Source: Polynucleobacter sp. AM-25C3
Lineage (GTDB): Bacteria; Pseudomonadota; Gammaproteobacteria; Burkholderiales; Burkholderiaceae
Direction of reading: 5' to 3'
DNA length: 64,000 nucleotides
Assembly: GCF_018882335.1 (NCBI RefSeq)
Contig: NZ_JACVOS010000006.1
Span: 82,918-146,917, forward strand
This document shows, piece by piece, positions 1-7,688 of this stretch; position 1 is the stretch's first letter, and each line of letters starts with the position of its first letter. The notes beneath the pieces are model-generated. The model saw only the letters and a program-made list of their open reading frames with translations, was not told the DNA's origin and ran no database searches. The position numbers and the translations under genes were made by a program.

Positions 1-471
1 GACTTAAATCCAGGAAAGCATCTCTACCTGTTCAGCACCGGTACTGGACTTGCCCCATTCATGAGTATCATTCGCGATCCGGATACGTATGAAAAGTTTG
101 AGAAGGTTGTTCTTATTCACGGTGTACGCTTAGTCAGTGAATTAGCTTATGGCGATTACATCAAGAATGAATTAACTCAAGATGAATACATTGGCGAGAT
201 CATTCGTGAAAAATTGATCTACTACCCAACTGTGACACGTGAAGCGTTTACGCACACTGGTCGCTTAACCACCGCCATTGAATCTGGTCAGCTCTTTAAA
301 GATATTGGCCTGCCTCCATTAGATCCGGCAGTCGATCGCGCCATGATTTGCGGTAGCCCGTCCATGCTGAAAGAAACTGCTGAGATGCTCGATGCCAAAG
401 GCTTTAAAGTATCCCCAAGCCTTGGCCAACTAGGCGACTATGTCTTTGAACGTGCATTCGTAGAGAAATGA
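1..471 (+). CDS. fpr: Ferredoxin-NADP(+) reductase, C-terminal part (5' truncated by window edge)
   Basis: The reading frame is open from base 1, so the gene begins outside the window. The visible 156 residues are the NADP-binding half of a ferredoxin/flavodoxin-NADP reductase. FSTGTGLAPFMS is the nucleotide-binding loop, VLIHGVR follows it, and MICGSPSMLKE is the conserved Cys-Gly motif near the C-terminus. It ends in FERAFVEK, the usual C-terminal region around the aromatic residue that stacks on FAD. The enzyme moves electrons between NADPH and ferredoxin or flavodoxin. Its position at the edge of a sulfur assimilation region would fit supply of electrons to reductive pathways, but that is inference. 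Confidence 0.92.
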   Translation, partial: DLNPGKHLYLFSTGTGLAPFMSIIRDPDTYEKFEKVVLIHGVRLVSELAYGDYIKNELTQDEYIGEIIREKLIYYPTVTREAFTHTGRLTTAIESGQLFKDIGLPPLDPAVDRAMICGSPSMLKETAEMLDAKGFKVSPSLGQLGDYVFERAFVEK

Positions 472-481
472 TCTAAGTAGC

Positions 482-1276
482 ATGTTGGATTTTTTTCTGG
501 AGTCAGCACACTTCATTTTGTCTGGCGCTTTAGTAGGCATGCTCGTAGGACTTACAGGCGTGGGCGGTGGCTCTTTGATGACTCCGATCCTAACGCTAAT
601 CTTCGGCGTAGCTCCAACGACTGCGGTTGGAACCGATCTAGCCTTTGCTGCCATCACCAAAGGTATTGGTACGGCGGCCCATCGCTTACACGGTAATGTG
701 AAATGGAATATTGTAGGTCTGCTTTGCGTGGGAAGTCTCACCACTGCAACGCTATCCATCCTTTTCCTGAAGCAAGTTGGACCACTCTCAAAGGAATGGA
801 CGCATTTCATCACCTTTTCGATTGGGGTATCAGTCCTACTCACAGCCCTCTCGCTAACGGTCAGAGCGAAGATTTTGCGTTGGGTTAAAGACAACCCACA
901 TCGCATGCTCCAAGGGACCCCTTTAAAAGTGGCTACCATTTTGATTGGTGGAGTCATCGGCATTTTGGTGACCATCTCCTCGATTGGCGCCGGGGCTATT
1001 GGGGCAACCTTAATTCTTCTACTCTACCCACACCTCAAAACTGCAGAAGTCGCAGGCACCGATATTGCTTATGCTGTTCCATTAACAGCCCTAGCAGGCC
1101 TAGGGCATTGGTGGCTTGGTAATGTTAACTTCAGCTTACTATTTGGGCTGCTCATTGGCTCCGTCCCGGCGATTTGGTTGGGCGCCAAGCTCTCCAGCAC
1201 TCTGCCTGAAAAATTTACTCGCACCGCACTAGCTACCACCTTGTTACTAGTTGGCATCAAACTAGTAACTGCTTAA
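482..1276 (+). CDS. TauE/SafE (TSUP) family sulfite/organosulfonate exporter-like membrane protein
   Basis: A 264-residue integral membrane protein with about seven to eight hydrophobic segments. The glycine-rich N-terminal motif GLTGVGGGSLMTP and the second-half motif SSIGAGAIG are the paired signatures of the TSUP (TauE/SafE, DUF81) family. Members export or import small sulfur- or carbon-containing anions such as sulfite or sulfoacetate. It starts 10 bases after fpr and points the same way, so the two are probably cotranscribed. Because sulfate assimilation and cysteine genes follow, a sulfite or sulfite-like substrate is a reasonable guess, though the sequence does not prove it. Confidence 0.85.
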   Translation: MLDFFLESAHFILSGALVGMLVGLTGVGGGSLMTPILTLIFGVAPTTAVGTDLAFAAITKGIGTAAHRLHGNVKWNIVGLLCVGSLTTATLSILFLKQVGPLSKEWTHFITFSIGVSVLLTALSLTVRAKILRWVKDNPHRMLQGTPLKVATILIGGVIGILVTISSIGAGAIGATLILLLYPHLKTAEVAGTDIAYAVPLTALAGLGHWWLGNVNFSLLFGLLIGSVPAIWLGAKLSSTLPEKFTRTALATTLLLVGIKLVTA

Positions 1277-1296
1277 GCCAGCTCAGCAGCGATGCC

Positions 1297-1560
1297 CTAA
1301 TAAGGGGGGTGTTCATAGAAATTTTCAGCCACACCCTCTTTCGCAAGATGCTTCCCAATCAAAACAATGCCGACCACAAAGCCTGCAAATATTAATCCGG
1401 CATATGCATAATCCTTAAAAGAGCCACCCTTAAGGAACAAGGTGGCTAAAAAATCACCCTTAGCCCCCAAATAGATCGAAAGGCATAGCAGTCCTAGGCC
1501 AAATATGGCGCTCAGCAATGAGACGGCAAACCCCGGTAACTTTTGATTTTGCTCTGACAT
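1297..1560 (-). CDS. Small two-TM membrane protein, unknown function
   Basis: An 87-residue protein when started at the ATG at 1558-1560. That start is preceded, on the minus strand, by GGAGGTGG at ideal spacing, so I prefer it to an ATG six codons upstream. Two hydrophobic segments (about residues 8-28 and 48-68) are joined by a short loop, and the tail is polar and ends in EHPPY. It converges on the TSUP gene with about 20 bases between them. I do not recognise a family. Confidence 0.6.
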   Translation of the reverse strand: MSEQNQKLPGFAVSLLSAIFGLGLLCLSIYLGAKGDFLATLFLKGGSFKDYAYAGLIFAGFVVGIVLIGKHLAKEGVAENFYEHPPY

Positions 1561-1770
1561 AACCACCTCCATATTCAAGATGACTCCAGCATATGGGGGT
1601 TATTATTTTTTTAGAACCAAGAAAAAGTTCTATGTAAATACCGAGCATTGCTTAAGAAATTCCAGCTCTATATGCAAAATTAACATATCGATATCACAAA
1701 AGATTACTTGTAGTCAGTCTTAAGCCCCTGTACATTATTCCTAACGCACCTCAAAACCCAAGGAAAATTA

Positions 1771-1935
1771 ATGTCACCCGTAAGAGAGCTCTACAACCCC
1801 GTAATTACCAAATTACTGCGTGAGCATGATCGGCTGGGTCACGACCAGGTTGAGGAGCGCAAAAGCTTTCAGCGTCGCATCTTATTCCTAATGAGCACTA
1901 TTAAGTTCTCAGAGTATGAAGATTCTTTTGCATAA
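1771..1935 (+). CDS. Small hypothetical protein (54 aa)
   Basis: A 54-codon ORF from ATG 1771 to TAA 1935. It is preceded by AAGGAAA seven bases before the start and followed at once by a strong bidirectional terminator. The product is hydrophilic and rich in charged residues (RELYN near the start, LLREHDRLGHDQVEERKSF in the middle, SEYEDSFA at the end), predicted largely helical, with no signal peptide. The ribosome-binding site, compact size and own terminator suggest an expressed single gene. I do not recognise a family. Confidence 0.5.
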   Translation: MSPVRELYNPVITKLLREHDRLGHDQVEERKSFQRRILFLMSTIKFSEYEDSFA

Positions 1936-1954
1936 TGCCAAATAACTAAAATTC

Positions 1955-1990
1955 AATAAGAAAGGCCGCTACATAGCGGCCTTTCTTATT
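1955..1990. terminator. Bidirectional rho-independent terminator
   Basis: A near-perfect palindrome: AATAAGAAAGGCCGCTA, then CA, then its exact reverse complement. The GC-rich core GGCCGC/GCGGCC is flanked by A and T tracts on both sides, so it can end transcription of the 54-codon gene from the left and the encapsulin operon from the right. Confidence 0.85.
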
Positions 1991-2018
1991 ACTACAGATA
2001 CTTTAGATAATTAACGCA

Positions 2019-3785
2019 TCAATGCTGTGAGCGAATGCGATGCAATACCGCGATCATCGCATCTACCTCTTGGCAGGTATTGTAAAAAGCCAGCGATGGT
2101 CGAACGGTGGTTTCCACCCCCATACGACGCAAAATAGGCTGTGCACAATGATGACCAGAACGCACTGCAATCCCCTCCTTATTCAAAGCTGCGCCAATAT
2201 CTTCAGTTTTAATGCCTGGAATTACAAAAGATAAGACGCTAGCTTTATCTTTAGCAGTACCAATCAATCGAATACCTGGAACTTCTTTTAATGAGCGTGT
2301 AGCATAAAGGAGAAGTTGATGTTCATATTGATCAATCAGATCGATGCCAATTGAATTGACATAGTCCAAAGCCGCTCCAAGACCAACAGCATCTGCAATA
2401 TTGCCTGTGCCGGCCTCAAATCGACCTGGAGCATCGTGGAACTGAGTATGCTCGAAAGTCACATCTTTGATCATGTTGCCACCACCCTGCCAAGGCTGCG
2501 TGGCGTTGAGCAAGTCTTCTTTACCGTATAGCGCTCCAATTCCAGTGGGTCCGAATACCTTATGCCCAGAAAATACAAACCAATCCGGGTTCAGGTCTTG
2601 TAGATCAACCCTCATGTGAGATATCGACTGCGCACCATCCAACAGCACCTTAACACCAGCGGCATGAGCTATTTCAATCACCTTCTTCGCGGGCGTAATA
2701 GTGCCCAAGGCATTTGAAACATGTGTAAAGCTCACAAGCTTAGTGCGATTGTTAAATAGCTTTTGATACTCATCCAAAAGTAATTGGCCATCGTCATCTA
2801 CCGGAATCACGCGAATACGTAAGCCTTTTTCTTTGGCCAACAGCTGCCAAGGAACAATATTGGCATGGTGCTCTAAGTTACTGAGAATAATCTCATCACC
2901 CTCTTTGAGGTTTTGACGGCCCCAGCTTTGAGATACCAGGTTAATCGCTTCGGTTGTACCTCGCGCAAAGACAATCTCGTTAACCGACTTGGCATTGAGA
3001 AATGCCCTAACCTTTTCACGAGCACCTTCGTACGCATCGGTCGCACGAGCAGCTAATTCATGGGCAGCGCGATGAATATTTGAATTCTCGTGCTCATAAA
3101 AATAACTGATGCGATCAATGACGGACTGGGGCTTTTGGGTAGTGGCGGCATTATCAAACCAAATCAACTGACGGCCATTGACTCGCTCGAAGAGGATTGG
3201 AAAATCTTTGCGAACTAACAGCGGATCAAGCGTGGTGTTTTGCGTCTTAGCAACTAGGACCTCATTAAGAAAGACTTGATTAACTAAGGGATCATTACCT
3301 GGATTAGCTAAACTGCCCAACAAAGAGTTCGGAATAAATTGCTCGGCACCAAAACTTCTACCCAAAGATAGCGAGCTTGGATTTTGGGCAAGCGCATCAT
3401 GATCAGCTTGTTGCTGCGCACCACCTAAAGCTTGTTGTGGTACAGCCGATACATCCAGCGAAGTTGGCGATTGAAATGAATGACTCGTCGCTCCAGTTAG
3501 CAAATTGCCACGCGGATCACCCAAACTGAGCGAGCTTGGGTTTTGTGCAAAGGAATCATGTCCAACTTTATGCTGAAAACTAGCAAGCACTTGCTGGGCA
3601 ATAGCCGCTAAATCCAAAGATGCATTTGGTTGGAATGAATGGCTTGCTACTCCGCTTGGCAAATTGCCGCGTGGATCACCCAAGTTACTTGGCTGATGTT
3701 GAAAATCAGAAAAATTCTGATTTGCCAGATCGGCCAATACCTGAGGGTCTAATTGACCCGCTTGATATTGATTATTTGTACTCAT
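2019..3785 (-). CDS. Family 2A encapsulin cargo: SufS-type cysteine desulfurase with disordered N-terminal targeting tail
   Basis: PLP-dependent enzyme of 588 residues from the ATG at 3783-3785 (a TTG four codons upstream is less likely). The C-terminal ~400 residues are a group II (SufS/CsdA) cysteine desulfurase: WFDNAATTQKPQ at the start of the fold, SGHKVFGPTGIGALYG with the PLP lysine, and RSGHHCAQP with the catalytic cysteine. It removes sulfur from cysteine to give alanine and a persulfide. The first ~190 residues are absent from ordinary SufS: low-complexity, Gln/Ser/Asn-rich, with two copies of a 53-residue repeat (LGDPRG at 35-40 and 88-93, SHSFQ at 48-52 and 101-105). In family 2A encapsulins such a tail loads the enzyme into the shell. 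Its start overlaps the end of the shell gene by 14 bases, implying translational coupling. Confidence 0.93.
   Translation of the reverse strand: MSTNNQYQAGQLDPQVLADLANQNFSDFQHQPSNLGDPRGNLPSGVASHSFQPNASLDLAAIAQQVLASFQHKVGHDSFAQNPSSLSLGDPRGNLLTGATSHSFQSPTSLDVSAVPQQALGGAQQQADHDALAQNPSSLSLGRSFGAEQFIPNSLLGSLANPGNDPLVNQVFLNEVLVAKTQNTTLDPLLVRKDFPILFERVNGRQLIWFDNAATTQKPQSVIDRISYFYEHENSNIHRAAHELAARATDAYEGAREKVRAFLNAKSVNEIVFARGTTEAINLVSQSWGRQNLKEGDEIILSNLEHHANIVPWQLLAKEKGLRIRVIPVDDDGQLLLDEYQKLFNNRTKLVSFTHVSNALGTITPAKKVIEIAHAAGVKVLLDGAQSISHMRVDLQDLNPDWFVFSGHKVFGPTGIGALYGKEDLLNATQPWQGGGNMIKDVTFEHTQFHDAPGRFEAGTGNIADAVGLGAALDYVNSIGIDLIDQYEHQLLLYATRSLKEVPGIRLIGTAKDKASVLSFVIPGIKTEDIGAALNKEGIAVRSGHHCAQPILRRMGVETTVRPSLAFYNTCQEVDAMIAVLHRIRSQH
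3366..3683 (-). repeat. Two tandem 53-codon repeats in the encapsulin cargo tail
   Basis: Residues 35-87 and 88-140 of the cysteine desulfurase repeat with a 53-residue (159 bp) period. The shared landmarks are LGDPRGNL, SHSFQ, a SLD..A..QQ.L stretch and AQNPSSLSLG. The last landmark occurs at residues 80-89 and again at 133-142. Confidence 0.8.
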
Positions 3786-4692
3786 GGTATTTACCAACCT
3801 CTACGCCATCGAGAACTGCAAGCGCATCATCAGTTAATACAGCTAAAGAGCAATACAAGGAAACCAAATAAGAAGCAATTGCCTTGTTATTAATGCCCAT
3901 GAAGCGCACTGATAAACCTGGGCTTTGCTCACCTGGCAAGTTCGGTTGATATAAACCAACTACACCTTGCTTTTTCTCGCCACTACGAACCAAGATGATG
4001 GAGGATTTTCCGTCTTGAATCTTCACCTTGTCCGATGGAATCAGTGGTACGCCACGCCAAGTCAAGAACTGACTACCAAATAGACCGATAGTTGGCGGAG
4101 GAACACCGCGACGAGTACACTCACGACCAAATGCAGCGATGGTTTTGGGATGGGCCAAGAAGAATCCAGGCTCTTTCCAAACCTTAGTTAGCAACTCGTC
4201 TAAATCATCTGGTGTAGGTGCGCCAGTGCGGGTTTTGATGCGCTGATCTGGAGCAACACTTGCCAATAAGCCATACTCGGCGTTATTGATCAATTCACCT
4301 TCTTGACGCTCTTTAACAGTCTCGATGGTCAAACGCAATTGTTCGCTGATTTGATTGTATGGACTGCTATACAAATCAGAGATGCGTGTATGCACATCCA
4401 ATACGGTATTTACAGCACTTAAAAAGTACTCTCTTGGGTTGGAATCATAGTCCACGAAGGTTTGTGGCAAGACACGCTCATCATCACGACTAGAGCAGTC
4501 TGTTAATACTTCGGAAGGATTGATTACCTTATTAAGGCGATAAATACCCGCCTCAACCGGAACCCAACCCAATAGTTGAGTTAACCAACGAGGAGAAATT
4601 GTCGATAACTGAGGTACCGTTTTGGTTGCGTTGGCTAATTGCCGCGCTGCTAAATCGCCTAATGCTGTTGGGCTTTGAATAACTTCTGCTAT
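3772..4692 (-). CDS. Family 2A encapsulin nanocompartment shell protein (SrpI-like), probable AUA start
   Basis: HK97-fold shell protein. WVPVEAGIYRLNKV, TFVDYDSNPREYFLSAVNTV, HTRISDLYSSP, ECTRRGVPPPTIGLFG and SVRFMGINNKAIASYLVSLYCSLAVLTDDALAVLDGVEV closely match the SrpI family of sulfur-related encapsulins. The frame carries on upstream of the first NTG codon (TTG 4570-4572) into the conserved N-terminal arm (LAARQLANATKTVPQL...PRWL). That arm has no ATG, GTG, TTG or CTG. The best initiation site is ATA at 4690-4692, five bases after AAAGGAG, which gives 306 residues, the family's usual length. Starting at TTG 4572 would remove about 40 conserved residues. The shell encloses the cysteine desulfurase encoded next. 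Confidence 0.92.
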   Translation of the reverse strand: MAEVIQSPTALGDLAARQLANATKTVPQLSTISPRWLTQLLGWVPVEAGIYRLNKVINPSEVLTDCSSRDDERVLPQTFVDYDSNPREYFLSAVNTVLDVHTRISDLYSSPYNQISEQLRLTIETVKERQEGELINNAEYGLLASVAPDQRIKTRTGAPTPDDLDELLTKVWKEPGFFLAHPKTIAAFGRECTRRGVPPPTIGLFGSQFLTWRGVPLIPSDKVKIQDGKSSIILVRSGEKKQGVVGLYQPNLPGEQSPGLSVRFMGINNKAIASYLVSLYCSLAVLTDDALAVLDGVEVGKYHEYK

Positions 4693-4752
4693 AACTACTC
4701 CTTTAGTGGTTGATAAAAAACTTGTAAATAAATAAGTTAACTACTGAATTAC

Positions 4753-5661
4753 CTAGTGACCAAGCGTTTGTGCTTGAGAAATATTGCTATCTGATGTGAC
4801 GCTTTTGGTTAGCCAAACATTGCCTCCAATAGTTGACCTAGCGCCAATCGTGATGCGCCCTAGAACCGTTGCGCCCGCATAAATAACGACATCGTCTTCT
4901 AAAATTGGATGGCGTTCAGCGCCTTTAATCAGGTTGCCATCATCATCTTCTGGAAAGCGCTTGGCTCCGAGGGTTACGGCCTGATACAGGCGAATGTTCT
5001 TCCCCAAAATGGCCGTCTGACCAATGACAACACCGGTACCATGATCAATAAAGAAGCCCTCGCCAATCTGAGCCCCTGGATGAATATCAACGCCTGTTTT
5101 TGAGTGTGCAATCTCAGAAATAAAACGCGCAAGCAAGGGGGATCCAAGCTTGTAAAGAGCGTGCGCTATCCGATAATGAATCGCCGCACTAACCCCGGGA
5201 TAACACAACAGAATTTCTGAAACGCTGGTTGCTGCAGGGTCTCCACTGAGCGCTGCTCGAATATCACTCACTATTAAGGCTCGAATAGAGGAAAGCTCGG
5301 CTGCAAATTGACTGGTTAGATCATGTGCCAGAGCATCAAACTTAGCCTCTTGCTCTAAATCATTGCTAGAAGAAAAATATAAGCCCCGACGGATCTGCTC
5401 AGACAATTGATTCAGGGCAATACCTAAAGCATTCCCAACAAAATAATCAATGCTCTCATCAGTTAAATCTGATCGACCGTAATGCGTTGGAAATAGAGAT
5501 GCGAATATTCCACCCAAGATTTCCTCAAGAGCATGCCTAGATGGAAGCTCTCGCACTCTACCGAGATGTCGGATTTTATGGGTCTCTTCTCGAGACTTTC
5601 GAAGATCTGCGACCACCTGCGGTAGTTGGTATGGATGGTTCTCGTATATTTTTGTAGTCAT
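4753..5661 (-). CDS. epsC: Serine O-acetyltransferase (EpsC/SrpH type)
   Basis: A 302-residue acetyltransferase that converts serine and acetyl-CoA to O-acetylserine, the carbon acceptor for cysteine synthesis. The N-terminal half is helical (CysE-type N-domain). The C-terminal half has left-handed beta-helix hexapeptide repeats, with DIHPGAQIGEGFFIDHGTG, VVIGQTAILG and a later VTLGA segment characteristic of serine acetyltransferases. It is first in the leftward operon, 60 bases before the encapsulin shell gene. The same trio (acetyltransferase, shell, desulfurase) is typical of family 2A encapsulin loci, which ties the compartment to cysteine and sulfur handling. Confidence 0.92.
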   Translation of the reverse strand: MTTKIYENHPYQLPQVVADLRKSREETHKIRHLGRVRELPSRHALEEILGGIFASLFPTHYGRSDLTDESIDYFVGNALGIALNQLSEQIRRGLYFSSSNDLEQEAKFDALAHDLTSQFAAELSSIRALIVSDIRAALSGDPAATSVSEILLCYPGVSAAIHYRIAHALYKLGSPLLARFISEIAHSKTGVDIHPGAQIGEGFFIDHGTGVVIGQTAILGKNIRLYQAVTLGAKRFPEDDDGNLIKGAERHPILEDDVVIYAGATVLGRITIGARSTIGGNVWLTKSVTSDSNISQAQTLGH

Positions 5662-5820
5662 AAAGCATTTGAATCATGAATAAACATATCAAATTTATGA
5701 CTAAACAATTCATAAATGAACCAAGAAAAATATCTAAGCATTCCTAGATATCGATAGCAGAATTTCTTATTTCTCAAGCAATAGGCTTGAGCCTACAGTT
5801 GCATCTCAAAGAGAAAAATC
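5662..5820. promoter_or_regulatory. Divergent promoter region with two inverted repeats
   Basis: AT-rich 159-base spacer between the leftward encapsulin/epsC operon and the rightward hydrolase/sulfate transport genes. It has two dyads: TTTATGA-N9-TCATAAA (5694-5716) and TATCTA-N8-TAGATA (5731-5750). Both are plausible operators. A CysB-type LysR regulator is encoded nearby at 10510, and LysR proteins bind AT-rich interrupted dyads, so CysB is the obvious candidate. This assignment is inference. Confidence 0.4.
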
Positions 5821-6483
5821 ATGTCCAATACAAATACTTTAATCATCCCCGGATATCTTGGTAGCGAAGAGGCTCATTGGCAAACTTGGTTTGAAAATCA
5901 AATTCCAGGAGCGCAGCGCGTAGAACAGAATTGGGACCGCCCCGTTTTACAAGAGTGGGCCTATAACATTACTGCAGCCCTTAATGAGCTGAGCTCTCCA
6001 GCCTGGTTGGTTGCCCATAGCTTTGGATGCTTAGCCTCTATTTTGGCGGCGATTGAGTCCCCCGAAAAGGTAAATGGATTGATGTTAGTTGCACCAGCCG
6101 ATCCAGAAAGGTTTGATGGATCAGGCATTAAACGCTAGCATGGGCATGGCGCATCTGAAAGCATCCGAGCTAATATTCCAGCTCATCCGCTGCCGGTGCC
6201 CAGCCTATTAATCGCCAGTGATAATGACCCTTGGATGCAATCCTCAAAAGCGCGCCTTTGGGGTGACTGCTGGGGCAGTCAAACCCTGACCCTGCATGCG
6301 GCCGGCCACATCAATACGTCTTCTGGATTTGGTCCTTGGCCGGATGGATTGAAACTTTTTAATCACTTCCGCTCACTACCGCACACCCCAGAAACTCCTT
6401 TAGAAACAATTAGATCTGAAGGAAGTAATCCGTTAATTCAATTTAGAGATAAACAAAGCACTTTTTCTTGCTTCTCAGCCTAA
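5821..6483 (+). pseudogene. RBBP9/YdeN-type alpha/beta hydrolase, interrupted by an in-frame amber codon
   Basis: One frame runs from ATG 5821 to TAA 6481-6483 and is broken only by TAG at 6136-6138. Upstream part (105 residues): LIIPGYLGSEEAHWQTWFE, the family's N-terminal substrate loop, and VAHSFGCLA, the nucleophile elbow with serine. Downstream part: VPSLLIASDNDPWM with the acid residue and HAAGHINTSSGFGPWPDG with the catalytic histidine. Both halves keep family motifs and no base is lost or gained, so this is a single nonsense change. The product is either inactive or depends on readthrough. A polar tail of about 45 residues follows the normal end of the domain. It precedes the sulfate-binding protein gene by 43 bases. 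Confidence 0.75.
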
Positions 6484-6526
6484 AGCTTAGCCAATACAGT
6501 AAACCCATTAACAAAAAGGATATTCA

Positions 6527-7534
6527 ATGAAACTCATTAAATTAAGCAAATTAGTCGCATGGCTCCTTCTAGGAATAGGCCTCGCATCAACGAGCTTTGC
6601 ACAGCAGACTACTATTCTCAACGTCTCTTACGATCCAACTCGCGAGTTGTATCAAGACTTTAATAAAGCATTTGGCGCCGAATGGAAGAAAAAAACCGGT
6701 GAGGATCTCTCTGTTAAGCAATCGCATGGCGGCTCCGGTAAACAAGCGCGTGCAGTATTAGATGGCTTAGATGCCGACGTCGTCACTCTCGCATTAGCAT
6801 ACGACATCGACATCTTGGCTGAAAAAGGCTTAATTCCGAATGATTGGCAAAAACGTCTTAAGCACAATTCCTCTCCATACACTTCAACCATTGTGTTCTT
6901 AGTGCGCAAGGGCAATCCAAAAGGCATCAAAGACTGGAATGACCTTGTAAAACCTGGTATTGAGGTCATCACACCTAACCCCAAAACCTCTGGCGGCGCA
7001 CGCTGGAATTACCTCGCAGCCTGGGCTTATGCCTTGAAGCAACCCGGTGGCAATGAGGCTAGCGCAAAAGAGTTTGTAAAAAAACTGTTTGGTAACGTGA
7101 AAGTACTTGACTCTGGTGCACGCGGATCAACCACTACTTTTACAGAACGCGGTATCGGTGATGTTTTGCTTGCTTGGGAAAATGAAGCTTTCTTGGCTGT
7201 AAAAGAGTTGGGTCCAGATAAGTTTGAAATCGTGACTCCATCCCTCTCCATTCTTGCAGAACCACCAGTGACTGTAGTTGATAAAGTGGTTGATAAAAAA
7301 GGAACTAGAAAAGTAGCTACCGCCTATCTTGAGTATCTCTATACCCCAGAAGGGCAAGATATTGCTGGTAAACATTACTATCGCCCAATTGATCCAAAAG
7401 TAGCGGCTAAATATAGCAACCAATTCTCCAAAGTAAAATTAGTCACTATTGACAATACTTTTGGTGGCTGGCAAAAAGCCCAAAAGACCCATTTCAGTGA
7501 TGGTGGTACTTTTGATGAAATTATTGTGAAGTAA
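6527..7534 (+). CDS. sbp: Sulfate ABC transporter periplasmic substrate-binding protein
   Basis: A 335-residue periplasmic binding protein with a clear Sec signal peptide (KLIKLSK, hydrophobic core, cleavage near FAQQ). After it, [51 protein letters not shown] and [17 protein letters not shown] are hallmarks of the Sbp/CysP family. These segments supply the dipoles that hold dehydrated sulfate. It delivers sulfate or thiosulfate to CysTWA, encoded after the terminator at 7563. Confidence 0.95.
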   Translation: MKLIKLSKLVAWLLLGIGLASTSFAQQTTILNVSYDPTRELYQDFNKAFGAEWKKKTGEDLSVKQSHGGSGKQARAVLDGLDADVVTLALAYDIDILAEKGLIPNDWQKRLKHNSSPYTSTIVFLVRKGNPKGIKDWNDLVKPGIEVITPNPKTSGGARWNYLAAWAYALKQPGGNEASAKEFVKKLFGNVKVLDSGARGSTTTFTERGIGDVLLAWENEAFLAVKELGPDKFEIVTPSLSILAEPPVTVVDKVVDKKGTRKVATAYLEYLYTPEGQDIAGKHYYRPIDPKVAAKYSNQFSKVKLVTIDNTFGGWQKAQKTHFSDGGTFDEIIVK

Positions 7535-7562
7535 TAGCCATATTCGTTTGATGCATTAACCC

Positions 7563-7596
7563 AAAACAGCCCAGACATCAGACTCTGGGCTGTTTT
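7563..7596 (+). terminator. Rho-independent terminator after sbp
   Basis: AAAACAGCCCAGA and TCTGGGCTGTTTT form a perfect 13-bp stem with an 8-base loop, followed by TTCCTTC. It lies between sbp and cysT, so it probably keeps the abundant binding protein at a higher level than the permease by partial termination. Confidence 0.85.
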
Positions 7597-7688
7597 TCCT
7601 TCATCTCCGGCTCTTATATGCATTTTGCATATAAGTTAATGATCTTTTCTTGTTTCCCTTTTATGGTGCTAACCCCTAGACTCTTTTG

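Noticed and set aside
430..975. Long minus-strand ORF opposite the TSUP gene
   Set aside because: No family motifs, no ribosome-binding site, and it lies fully antisense to a well-supported membrane protein gene.
1612..1632. TAGAAC-N9-GTTCTA dyad upstream of the small membrane protein gene
   Set aside because: Short arms in AT-rich sequence with no regulator or conservation to support a role.
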